DNA from: Nonomuraea sediminis
GTDB lineage: Bacteria; Actinomycetota; Actinomycetes; Streptosporangiales; Streptosporangiaceae
Assembly (NCBI RefSeq): GCF_018531495.1
Contig: NZ_JAHDTI010000001.1
Coordinates: 372,001 to 436,000 of the forward strand
Direction: 5' to 3'
Length of the DNA: 64,000 bases
Positions 50,822-58,489 of this stretch are shown here, in pieces (positions within the stretch are counted from its first letter, which is position 1; each line of letters begins with the position of its first letter). Made by a program: the position numbers and the translations under genes. The notes beneath the pieces are model-generated. The model made no database searches, had not been told where the DNA came from, and saw nothing but the letters and a program-made list of their open reading frames with translations.

Positions 50822-52168
50822 ATGGGTCATCCGCTAGGCCTCTCACCTGGGAAAATCATCGCCACCCACCTGAACTTCCGCGGTCGCGCGGCGGAGCGGG
50901 GGCGCGTTCCCGAGGTGCCGTCCTACTTCATGAAGCCCTCCTCGTCGCTGTCGTGGTCGGGGCGGCCCGTAGTACGCCCGGCGGGGTGCACCGCGCTGGG
51001 GTTCGAAGGGGAGATCGCGATCGTCATCGGGTCACGGGCCCGGCGCGTCTCCCGCGACGAGGCGCTGTCGTGCGTCGCCGGGTACGCGGCGGCCGACGAC
51101 TTCGGGCTCGCCGACTTCCGCCACGCCGACCAGGGGTCCAACCTGCGGGCCAAGGGGCAGGACGGGTTCACCCCGATCGGTCCCACGCTGCTTTCCTGCG
51201 TGGATCCCTCCCGGATGCGGCTGCGCGCGTGGGTCAACGGCCGGCTGGTCCAGGAGGCGTGCACGGACGAGCTGCTGTTCCCCTTCGACCTGCTGATCGC
51301 CGACCTGTCGCGCCACCTGACCCTCGAACCCGGGGACGTCATCCTGTCCGGCACGCCCGCCGGGGCCGCGGTCGTCCAGCCGGGGGACGTGGTGGAGGTC
51401 GAGCTGGAGGACTCGGGGCGGCTGCGCAATGCGATCGTGGCCGGCACGGATCCGCCTCTCGAGTACGGCGTGCAGCCCGTGACGCCTGCCGTACCCGATC
51501 GTGAAGTGATCGCGAAGCTGATGGAGGCGTCGACGGCGACGCTGTCGTCCCAGCTGCGCAGGCGGGGCATCGACCACCACGTCATCGAGGGCGTGCGGCC
51601 CGCCGACCCGTGCCGGCGGATGGCCGGGATCGCGCGGACGCTGCGGTACCTGCCGCTGCGCGAGGACGTGTTCGCCAGGATCGGCGGCGGCATGAACGCG
51701 CAGAAGCGCACCGTGGAGGCGCTGCGCCCGGGCGAGGTGCTGGTGATCGAGGCGCGCGGCGACCTCGGCGCGGGCACGCTCGGCGACATCCTGGCGCTGC
51801 GCGCGCTGCGCCGCGGCGCGGCGGGCGTGGTGACCGACGGCGGGCTGCGCGACAGCACCCGGATGCCGCTGCCCGTCTACTACGGCGTGCCGCACCCGGC
51901 CGTGCTGGGGCGGCGGCACGTGCCGATGGACTCGCAGGTGCCCATCACCTGCGGCGGGGCCCTCGTGATGCCCGGCGACGTGATCGTGGGCGACGCGGAG
52001 GGCGTCGTGGTCGTGCCGCCGCACCTGGCCCCCGAGATCGCCGAGGCGGCGATCGAGCAGGAGCGCGAGGAGCGCTTCATCCACGACCGGGTGAGCGAGG
52101 GCGCGTCGATCGACGGCCTCTACCCGATGGGGCCGCACTGGCGGCGCCGCTACGAGCAGGAGGGCTGA
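50822..52168 (+). CDS. Fusion: fumarylacetoacetate-hydrolase fold plus RraA-type aldolase/decarboxylase
   Basis: 448 residues from the ATG at 50822 (GGAG seven bases upstream). Residues 1-215 are an FAH domain: YFMKPSSSLSW, metal ligands in GFEGEIAIVIG (E-x-E) and AADDFGLADFR (D), and the end DVILSGTPAG. Residues about 225-448 are an RraA-like domain containing GDILALRALRR followed by GGLRDS. These give exactly the D-X20-R-D motif reported for catalytically active HMG/CHA pyruvate aldolases and oxaloacetate decarboxylases. In the homoprotocatechuate route HpaG (two FAH repeats) decarboxylates and isomerises the ring-cleavage acid; here one FAH unit is joined to a different catalytic fold. First gene of the plus-strand half. 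Confidence 0.85.
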   Translation: MGHPLGLSPGKIIATHLNFRGRAAERGRVPEVPSYFMKPSSSLSWSGRPVVRPAGCTALGFEGEIAIVIGSRARRVSRDEALSCVAGYAAADDFGLADFRHADQGSNLRAKGQDGFTPIGPTLLSCVDPSRMRLRAWVNGRLVQEACTDELLFPFDLLIADLSRHLTLEPGDVILSGTPAGAAVVQPGDVVEVELEDSGRLRNAIVAGTDPPLEYGVQPVTPAVPDREVIAKLMEASTATLSSQLRRRGIDHHVIEGVRPADPCRRMAGIARTLRYLPLREDVFARIGGGMNAQKRTVEALRPGEVLVIEARGDLGAGTLGDILALRALRRGAAGVVTDGGLRDSTRMPLPVYYGVPHPAVLGRRHVPMDSQVPITCGGALVMPGDVIVGDAEGVVVVPPHLAPEIAEAAIEQEREERFIHDRVSEGASIDGLYPMGPHWRRRYEQEG

Positions 52169-53083
52169 ATGAGGTTCCGTTCCGACCCGGCCACGATCAG
52201 GGGGTCCATCGCGCCGGTGGTGACCCCGTTCACCGAGGACGGCGACCTGGATCTGGCGTCGCTGCGCAACCTGGTGCGCTGGCAGCTGGAGCAGGGCTCG
52301 CACGGCATCTCGACCGGCGGCTCGACCGGCGAGCCCGGCGCGCAGAGCGTCGCGGAACGTATCGCCGCGATGGCGGCGGTGGCCGAGGAGAACGGCGACC
52401 GCGTGCCGTTCCTGCCGGGCACCGGCTCGGCGCGGCTGGAGGAGACGCTGGAGCTGACCGCCGCCGCGGAGCGCCTGGGCGCGGACGCGGCCCTGGTCAT
52501 CACCCCCTACTACGCGCGGCCGTCGCAGGAGGCGCTGTTCCGCTGGTACGCGCGGGTGGCCACCGAGTTCCCTTCGCTGCCGATCGTGATCTACAACGTG
52601 CCCTCGCGCACCGCCGTGGACATCGACCCGGAGACGGTGTCCAGGCTGCGCCGCGCGCACGACAACATCGTCGGCATCAAGGAGACCACGCGGGACTTCG
52701 AACACTTCTCGCGGGTGATGTACGCCTGCGGGCGCGACTTCCTCATGTGGTCGGGCATCGAGCTGCTGTGCCTGCCGCTGCTGGCCATCGGCGGCGCGGG
52801 CTTCGTCAGCGCCGCGGCTAACCTGGCGCCCGCCGCGGTGGCCGCCATGTACATGGCCTTCGTCGACGGCGACCAGGAGACCGCGCTCGACCTGCACTAC
52901 TCGCTGCACCCGGTGGCCGAGCTGCTGTTCGTGGAGACGAACCCGGCGCCGGCCAAGTGGGTGCTGCACCGGCACGGCCTGATCGCCTCCTCGCTGGTAC
53001 GGCCGCCGCTCATCACGCCGACCGAGGCGGCGGTGGCGCGCATCGAGGACCTGCTGGCCCAGTGCAAGGAGATCGCCCGTTGA
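52169..53083 (+). CDS. DapA-family aldolase/lyase
   Basis: 304 residues, one base after the preceding stop. DHDPS fold: STGGSTGEPG (GxxGE loop), YNVPSRT with the catalytic Tyr, and the Schiff-base Lys in NIVGIKETT. In a meta-cleavage cluster such enzymes act on 2-oxo acids, releasing pyruvate or adding water, and may stand in for the HpaI aldolase, which is absent here. The final substrate is inferred from context only. Its last codons overlap the TTG start of the dehydrogenase gene. Confidence 0.82.
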   Translation: MRFRSDPATIRGSIAPVVTPFTEDGDLDLASLRNLVRWQLEQGSHGISTGGSTGEPGAQSVAERIAAMAAVAEENGDRVPFLPGTGSARLEETLELTAAAERLGADAALVITPYYARPSQEALFRWYARVATEFPSLPIVIYNVPSRTAVDIDPETVSRLRRAHDNIVGIKETTRDFEHFSRVMYACGRDFLMWSGIELLCLPLLAIGGAGFVSAAANLAPAAVAAMYMAFVDGDQETALDLHYSLHPVAELLFVETNPAPAKWVLHRHGLIASSLVRPPLITPTEAAVARIEDLLAQCKEIAR

Positions 53084-54543
53084 ACCTGGAGCACTACATC
53101 GACGGCGCCCACGTCCCGAGCCTGTCGGGAGAGACGTTCGAGTCGCTGGAGCCCGCCACCAACCGGCCCGCGCTGACGGTCGCCTCCGGCGACGCCGAGG
53201 ACGTCGACGCCGCGGTCCGCGCCGCGTCGAAGGCGTTCACCGACGGGCCGTGGCCGCGCATGACCGGCGAGGAGCGGGCCGCGATCCTGCGCGGCGTCGC
53301 GGCGGCCATCGAGACCCGCGACGAGCGCATCGCCGAACTGGAGTGCGCCGACACCGGCCTGCCCATTACGCAGGCCAGAGGCCAGGCGCACCGGGCCGCG
53401 CACAACTTCCGCTTCTTCGCCGACGTGATCAGCAACCTCGGCGAGGACGTCTATCGCGTCGGCACCTCGCAGCTCAACTACGTCATCCGCAAACCGATGG
53501 GCGTGGCGGGGCTCATCACCCCGTGGAACACCCCGTTCATGCTGGCCACCTGGAAGCTCGCGCCCGCGCTCGCCGCCGGGTGCCCCGTGGTGCTCAAGCC
53601 GGCCGAGTGGTCGCCGCTGTCGGCCAGCCTGCTCCCGGAGATCATGGAGGAGGGCGGGCTGCCCGCGGGCGTGTTCAACCTCGTCCACGGCATCGGCGAA
53701 CGGGCCGGCGCCGCGCTGGTCGCCCACCCCGACGTTCCGGTCATCTCCTTCACCGGCGAGACGTCGACCGGCCAGACGATCATGCGTTCGGCCGCCGGCG
53801 GGCTCAAGTCGCTGTCGATGGAGCTGGGCGGCAAGTCGCCGCTGCTCGTCTTCGACGACGCCGACCTCGACAGGGCGCTCGACGCCGCGGTCTTCGGCGT
53901 CTTCTCGCTGAACGGCGAGCGGTGCACGGCCAGCTCCCGCATCCTCGTCCAGGACACCGTCTACGCCTCCTTCGTCGAACGCCTGGCGGCGCGCGCCTCG
54001 CGCATCCGCATCGGGCCACCGCACGACCCGGCCACGGAGCTCGGCGCGCTGATCCACCCTTCCCATCACGCCCGCGTCATGTCCTACGTGTCGTCGGGTC
54101 TGGAGGAGGGCGCCCGCCTCGTCGCCGGCGGCACCCGGCCCCCGCACCTGCCTGAGGGCAACTTCCTCTCGGCCACCGTCTTCGCCGACGTCACCCCGTC
54201 GATGCGCGTCTTCCAGGAGGAGATCTTCGGCCCCGTCGTCTGCGTCACGCCCTTCACCACGGAGAAGGAGGCACTGGAACTGGCCAACGCCACCCGCTAC
54301 GGCCTGGCGGCCTACGTCTGGACCAACGACCTGCTCCGCGCCCACCGGCTCGCGCGGTCCATCGAGGCCGGGATGCTCTGGATCAACTCCCAGAACATCC
54401 GCGACCTCCGCACCCCCTTCGGCGGCGTCAAATCCAGCGGCCTCGGCCGAGAGGGCGGCCGCCACAGCATCGACGTCTACACCGAACCCCACGTCATCCA
54501 CCTCGCCACCACCCCCCTCCCCATCCCCCGCTTCGGCACCTGA
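53080..54543 (+). CDS. hpaE: 5-carboxymethyl-2-hydroxymuconate semialdehyde dehydrogenase-like ALDH
   Basis: 487 residues. The start is the TTG at 53080 inside TTGA, overlapping the previous stop; no ATG is available near the conserved N-terminus NLEHYIDGAHVPS. ALDH motifs: GLITPWNTPFML, FTGETSTG, catalytic Glu in SMELGGKSPLLV, catalytic Cys in NGERCTASSR, EEIFGPVVCV. The length, the AHNFRFFADVI segment and the context next to an HpaD-like dioxygenase point to the semialdehyde step of homoprotocatechuate breakdown. The second, deleted ALDH at 44.5 kb shows that the cluster once had two. Confidence 0.85.
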   Translation: MNLEHYIDGAHVPSLSGETFESLEPATNRPALTVASGDAEDVDAAVRAASKAFTDGPWPRMTGEERAAILRGVAAAIETRDERIAELECADTGLPITQARGQAHRAAHNFRFFADVISNLGEDVYRVGTSQLNYVIRKPMGVAGLITPWNTPFMLATWKLAPALAAGCPVVLKPAEWSPLSASLLPEIMEEGGLPAGVFNLVHGIGERAGAALVAHPDVPVISFTGETSTGQTIMRSAAGGLKSLSMELGGKSPLLVFDDADLDRALDAAVFGVFSLNGERCTASSRILVQDTVYASFVERLAARASRIRIGPPHDPATELGALIHPSHHARVMSYVSSGLEEGARLVAGGTRPPHLPEGNFLSATVFADVTPSMRVFQEEIFGPVVCVTPFTTEKEALELANATRYGLAAYVWTNDLLRAHRLARSIEAGMLWINSQNIRDLRTPFGGVKSSGLGREGGRHSIDVYTEPHVIHLATTPLPIPRFGT

Positions 54544-55151
54544 CCCTCTCCCCCGCCACCACCCGGCAACCCCGGCCAGCGACAGCTCACTCCGCAGGGA
54601 CACGTCCCTGGCGCACCGACGCGCTCCCCGGGCACGGGACACCCCCAGCGCAGGCCGCCTTCCCAGGCGCCGCGTCGGCGGGAGGGGGTACGGCGAACGT
54701 CGGCGCCCTCCTACGGCGGGCCCCACCGCTCCCCCGCCCAGCCGCTGCCCGGGCGCAGGGGCACATCCCCGGTCGCACGGACGCGTTCCCCGGGGCGCAG
54801 GACACGCCCAGCCCAGGGCCACCTTCCCGGGCGCCGGGTCGGCGGGAGAGGGTACGGCGAGCGCCGGCGCCCTCGTACGGCGAGCTCCACCGCTCCCCCG
54901 CCTGGCCACGGAACCCGCGATCCGCGTTTCCGCGCACCTCGGAACCGCCCACGTGCCCGCCGTACAAGGCGCCGACCTCCGCCGTACACCGTCCCGCCGA
55001 CCCGGCGCCCGGGTGGTCCCCGCAGGGTGCGGGCGCTCGGATGCAGGGCCTCAGCGCGAAGCGTCGGGCGCGGCGCCTGGGGGTGGGGGCGTCCCGAAGT
55101 GTGGGGTCTTGGGGTGCGGGTCGGGTGGAGGAAGGCGACCTGCGGGTGGGG
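54544..55151. repeat. Intergenic region with an imperfect 164-bp direct repeat
   Basis: No gene supported in about 600 bases. A block starting near 54596 and one near 54760 are similar along about 150 bases; for example TCGGCGGGAGGGGGTACGGC at 54675 recurs as TCGGCGGGAGAGGGTACGGC at 54839. Both blocks contain GCTCCCCCGCC towards the end. Open frames here have poor codon statistics. Confidence 0.75.
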
Positions 55152-56279
55152 CTAGGCGAAGGGGAGCGTGGGGAGGTCTACGGCGGTGGCGCCGCCGTCG
55201 GCTACCAGTACTGAGCCGGTCATGATGGCGCTTTCGTCGGAGGCCAGGAAGAGGCAGATCGCGGCGATCTCCTCGGGGGTGGCGGGGCGGCGGAGGGGGA
55301 CGTCCTTGGTGACCAGGCGGTAGGCGTCTTCCCGGGTGATGCCGTCGCGGTCGACGAGGAGGTCCATCTGGTCGTCGGCCATGGGGGTGACGACCCAGCC
55401 GGGGCACAGGCAGTTCGCTCGGACGCCTGCGGGGCCGTAGTCGCGGGCGATCGAGCGGGTGAGGCCGATGAGGGCGTGCTTGGTGGTGACATATCCGGAT
55501 ACGGCGGGGCCGGCGGCGAGACCGGCTATCGAGGAGACGATGACGATGCTTCCCCGGGCGTCGATCAGTGACGGGAGCGCTTCTCGACAGGTGACGAAGC
55601 AGGTGTTGAGGTTGGCGTGCAGGGCCTCCTGCCAGGACTCGTCGCCGGTGTCGGCGACGGCCTCCCCACCGTGACCGCCCGCGTTGGCGACCACGATGTC
55701 CAAACGTCCGAAGCGCTCCAGGCAAGCGGTGACCGCGGCCCGCGCCTGCTCGGTGTCAGCCATGTCCGCGGCGAACACCGCGACGCCCGGCTGCTCGGCT
55801 CCCACCAGCGAACCGGCACCGCCGGGAGACCGGGCGCCGTCAGGAAGCTCGGTACCCCCGGAAGCGACTGCACCAGGCAGAGGTCCGGATTCCGCAGGCG
55901 ATCCCGCGCCCGGCAAGGGCTCGGACGCCGCCGACAAACCCTCGCCCGGCAAGGGCCCGGATGCCCCCGACGATGCCGCGCCCGGCGAAGGCCCGGATGC
56001 CGCTGACGATCCCCCGCCCGGCAAGAGCCCGGATGCCGCTGACGATCCCCCGCCCGGCAAGAGCCCGGATGCCGCTGACGATCCCGTGCCCGGTGACAGT
56101 GGGGGCGTCGGTGGAGGTGTGAGGGTCTTCTCGATTTCGAGGGCCACCTGTTCCAGGGGGCCGGGGCGGCGGCCGGTGAGGAAGACCTGGGCGCCCTCGG
56201 CGGCGAAGCGGTGGGCCGTGGCGGCGCCGATGCCCGTGCCCGCGCCGGTGATGAGCGCGACCTTGCCGTGGAGCCTCAT
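55152..56279 (-). CDS. SDR oxidoreductase with a repeat-encoded insertion
   Basis: 375 residues from the ATG at 56279, chosen because AAAGGAGGA lies six bases upstream; SDRs are normally about 250. Residues 1-50 are the normal start (ITGAGTGIGAATAHRFAAEG, then LTGRRPGPLEQVALEIEK) and from about 170 the fold resumes (VAVFAADMAD, VVANAGGHGG, SGYVTTKHA with the Y-x3-K, MTGSVLVADGGAT). Between them lie about 115 residues of Gly/Ala/Ser/Pro, mostly 12-residue units such as GGSSAASGLLPG. The insert falls in the variable loop between strands 2 and 3, so the enzyme may still fold. Substrate unknown; divergent from the MoaF-like gene. Confidence 0.85.
   Translation of the reverse strand: MRLHGKVALITGAGTGIGAATAHRFAAEGAQVFLTGRRPGPLEQVALEIEKTLTPPPTPPLSPGTGSSAASGLLPGGGSSAASGLLPGGGSSAASGPSPGAASSGASGPLPGEGLSAASEPLPGAGSPAESGPLPGAVASGGTELPDGARSPGGAGSLVGAEQPGVAVFAADMADTEQARAAVTACLERFGRLDIVVANAGGHGGEAVADTGDESWQEALHANLNTCFVTCREALPSLIDARGSIVIVSSIAGLAAGPAVSGYVTTKHALIGLTRSIARDYGPAGVRANCLCPGWVVTPMADDQMDLLVDRDGITREDAYRLVTKDVPLRRPATPEEIAAICLFLASDESAIMTGSVLVADGGATAVDLPTLPFA
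55891..56106. repeat. 36-bp minisatellite inside the SDR gene
   Basis: Six units of 36 bases in register with the reading frame (12 residues each), starting at 55891, 55927, 55963, 55999, 56035 and 56071. The units at 55999 and 56035 are identical over all 36 bases, and each has the core CCGCCCGGCAAGAGCCCGGA or a close variant. Recent slippage expansion is likely. Confidence 0.88.
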
Positions 56280-56308
56280 CGGCACTCCTCCTTTAGAAAT
56301 AGAAGATA

Positions 56309-56319
56309 TATGATTTCAT
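56309..56319. promoter_or_regulatory. TATGATTT-type site in the SDR/moaF-like divergent promoter
   Basis: TATGATTTCAT, containing the dyad ATGA-TT-TCAT, in the AT-rich gap between the divergent starts at 56279 and 56347. Shares the 8-mer TATGATTT with 50776-50783 and 43598-43605. Confidence 0.55.
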
Positions 56320-56346
56320 AGACGACTTCATGGAGGAAGGTGCACC

Positions 56347-57102
56347 ATGAACGATCGCCCCGCGGGGTGGAAGAACATGGACGACTTCGCCAGGGGCATC
56401 GCCACCAACAGGCTGCCCGCCTCTGACGTGCTCGCCGGCACCGAGCTCAAGCTGCGCTTCGACGACGGCACGGCCACCACGCTCAGCTTCGCCACCGGCG
56501 CGCAGGTGCACGTCGACGGCGGCCCCGCCGGGTGGTACGAGGCGATAGCCGTACGGGATGACCTGATCTTCGTGGGGCTCGCGCCGCGCGGGCGCGAGCT
56601 GACCGTGGTCGTGCTGCACCAGGGGCGCGCGCTCAGGGTCGTGTCGGCGATCGCGCCCGAGCCCACGCCGGGCAGGCCGCGGGTGTCGCAGGAGTTCACG
56701 CCGGGAGTGATGGAGGGAGTCCCGGTGAGCGCCGAGCCGCCCGCGCCGACACGGGAGCTGATCGGGCGCAGGGCGCTGTACCGCTACAGCCCCGAGCACC
56801 TGTACGAGCACGTGTACCTGAGTTCCGAGCGCTACGCCTGGCAGTGCCTGGTGGGCGAGCAGCGCGGCCACGGCGACGTCGACCTGGCCACCGCGTGGAA
56901 GATCGCCGAGGACGTGTACGTGTTCACGTTCCGCGAGTTCCTGATCCCGGTGGCGGCCACGTGGCTCTACGACTGGGCGGCGCTGCGGACGGTCGGGACG
57001 TTCTTCGGCCTGACGGGCGACGGCGAGATCAGCGCGGACCCCGGCGGCGCGCACATCATCCCGCTGGGCAAGGTCAGCTACCCGAACGAGGAGCCCATAT
57101 GA
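56347..57102 (+). CDS. moaF: MoaF-family protein
   Basis: 251 residues; ATG at 56347 with GGAGGAAGG just upstream. Two similar beta-barrel halves: VLAGTELKLRFDDGTATTLSF in the first and LIGRRALYRYSPEHLYEHVYLS with YAWQCLVGEQRG in the second. This two-half arrangement matches MoaF, first known from the Klebsiella monoamine regulon (tyramine metabolism), despite the old molybdenum-cofactor name. A role next to homoprotocatechuate genes fits, since tyramine and 4-hydroxyphenylacetate feed that route. Its biochemical activity is not established. ATGA overlap with the next gene. Confidence 0.75.
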   Translation: MNDRPAGWKNMDDFARGIATNRLPASDVLAGTELKLRFDDGTATTLSFATGAQVHVDGGPAGWYEAIAVRDDLIFVGLAPRGRELTVVVLHQGRALRVVSAIAPEPTPGRPRVSQEFTPGVMEGVPVSAEPPAPTRELIGRRALYRYSPEHLYEHVYLSSERYAWQCLVGEQRGHGDVDLATAWKIAEDVYVFTFREFLIPVAATWLYDWAALRTVGTFFGLTGDGEISADPGGAHIIPLGKVSYPNEEPI

Positions 57103-57485
57103 GCAAGAATCTCGACGCGGTCCGTGCCTCATACGCGGCCTCCGACTCCGGCGACGTCAAGGGCATCCTGGCACCGCTCGCCCCCGACGCGCAGTGGACG
57201 GAGATGGCCGGTTTCCCGTACGCGGGCACGTACACGGGACCGCAGGAGGTGCTGGACCACGTCTTCGCCCGGCTCGGCAGCGAGTGGGACGGCTACCGGG
57301 CCGACCCCGAGGAGTTCGTCGACGGCGGCGACGTGATCGTGGTCATCGGCACCTACAGCGGCACGTACCGGGCGACGGGCAGGCACATGCGCGCACGCTT
57401 TACCCACGTGTGGCACCTGGAGGACGGCCTCGCCCGCCGTTTTGAGCAGTTCACCGACACGGCCCTGGTGAGGGAGGCGCTCTAG
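57099..57485 (+). CDS. SnoaL-like (NTF2-fold) small protein
   Basis: 128 residues from the ATG at 57099, inside ATGA. Single NTF2-like domain: VRASYAASDSGDVKGILAPLAPDAQWTE at the start in the usual spacing, then GPQEVLDHVFARL and VWHLEDGLARRFEQFTDT. The family contains cyclases, isomerases and hydratases with a hydrophobic pocket. It could supply the missing isomerase (HpaF-like) or hydratase step of the ring-cleavage route, but nothing in the sequence proves it. Convergent with the LLM gene, 4-base overlap. Confidence 0.85.
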   Translation: MSKNLDAVRASYAASDSGDVKGILAPLAPDAQWTEMAGFPYAGTYTGPQEVLDHVFARLGSEWDGYRADPEEFVDGGDVIVVIGTYSGTYRATGRHMRARFTHVWHLEDGLARRFEQFTDTALVREAL

Positions 57486-58402
57486 CACGAGACCCGGCGC
57501 ATCACCTCGCGGCAGAACGCGCCGACCTTCGCCGGGTCGTCGATGAACTGGGAGGGTTTGATGCAGAAGGTGGTGTATCCCTCGGCCATGCGCTGGGGGA
57601 TGTGCTCCAGCGCGGCCTCCAGCGGCGCACACGAGTCGCTGTCCGGAAATATCGCGCGAGTTCCTCCGACGAGCTCGATTTCCGCTATCGACCGGCCGTG
57701 CGCGGCCAATCCGGACGCCAGGTCCCGGAGGTCCTCTGCGGGGGGATACCCGAGCGGATTGAAGCCGCTCCCCCACCGCGCCAGCCGCCGCAGCAGGTGC
57801 GAGCTCATGCCCGCGCCGCCGAACCACAGCACGGGCCCGGTCGGCCGATACGCCTTCGGCTCGAAGTAGACGTCCTCGAACGAATAGAACGCGCCGTCGT
57901 AGGAGACCGGCGACGGCCCCCACAGCAGGGACCAGATCTCCAGATGCTCGTCAAGCAGCCGCCCTCGATCGGCGAAGGGCACGCCGAGGGCGGCGTACTC
58001 GTCCCTGCTCCAGCTGACCGTGGGCAGCACGATCAGCCGCCCTTCGGAGAGCAGGTCCAGCGTCCCGAGCTCCCGGGCCAGCACCAGCGGATGCCGCAGC
58101 GGCGCCAGCACGCCGGTCGCCGCCAGTCGCAGCCGGGAGGTGACCGAGGCGATGGCCGCCAGCAGCGTGAGCGAGTGCGGCCACGGCGTGAACGGATCCT
58201 GGTTGCCGGGCAGCGCGTACTCGCGGGGATTGGCCATCCGCCCGGCGGCGCCCGCGTCGGGCCCCAGCACGACGTGCTCACTGATCATCACGGAGTCGAA
58301 CCCAGCGTCCTCCGCCTCGCGCGCCCAGCGCACCAGCGCCGGGAGCTCGCCGGTCATCGTCCAGTTCTCGGACAGCACGAGCTGCATACGTGGTATCGAC
58401 AC
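57482..58402 (-). CDS. LLM-class oxidoreductase (F420 or FMN)
   Basis: 306 residues from the GTG at 58402, or 301 from the ATG at 58387. Luciferase-like barrel: VRWAREAEDAGFDSVMISEHV at the start in family style, LRLAATGVLAPLRHPLVLARELGTLDLLSEGR in the middle, and PVLWFGGAGMSSHLLRRLARWGSGF. These are typical of F420-dependent members that oxidise alcohols or cleave C-N or C-S bonds. The promoter region has two TCCAAACGA-type elements. Divergent from the decayed region at 58490 and probably controlled by the MarR protein at 59424. Confidence 0.87.
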   Translation of the reverse strand: MSIPRMQLVLSENWTMTGELPALVRWAREAEDAGFDSVMISEHVVLGPDAGAAGRMANPREYALPGNQDPFTPWPHSLTLLAAIASVTSRLRLAATGVLAPLRHPLVLARELGTLDLLSEGRLIVLPTVSWSRDEYAALGVPFADRGRLLDEHLEIWSLLWGPSPVSYDGAFYSFEDVYFEPKAYRPTGPVLWFGGAGMSSHLLRRLARWGSGFNPLGYPPAEDLRDLASGLAAHGRSIAEIELVGGTRAIFPDSDSCAPLEAALEHIPQRMAEGYTTFCIKPSQFIDDPAKVGAFCREVMRRVSC

Positions 58403-58414
58403 AACAAATTCGTA

Positions 58415-58460
58415 TCCAAACGACCATCGTATGTACAGACCTTGCCGGATGTCGTTTGGA
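58415..58460. promoter_or_regulatory. Widely spaced inverted repeat TCCAAACGAC / GTCGTTTGGA
   Basis: Perfect 10-base arms at 58415-58424 and 58451-58460, 26 bases apart, upstream of the LLM gene. TCCAAACGA also occurs at 62524-62532. Between the arms is CATCGTATG, related to the palindrome at 59416. Confidence 0.65.
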
Positions 58461-58489
58461 ACCGTACGATCGCACGAGAGGCTCGCGCC

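Noticed and set aside
54544..55151. Small proteins encoded in the spacer after the HpaE-like gene
   Set aside because: Open frames on both strands consist of repeated Ala/Gly/Pro/Arg stretches mirroring the DNA repeat, without ribosome binding sites.
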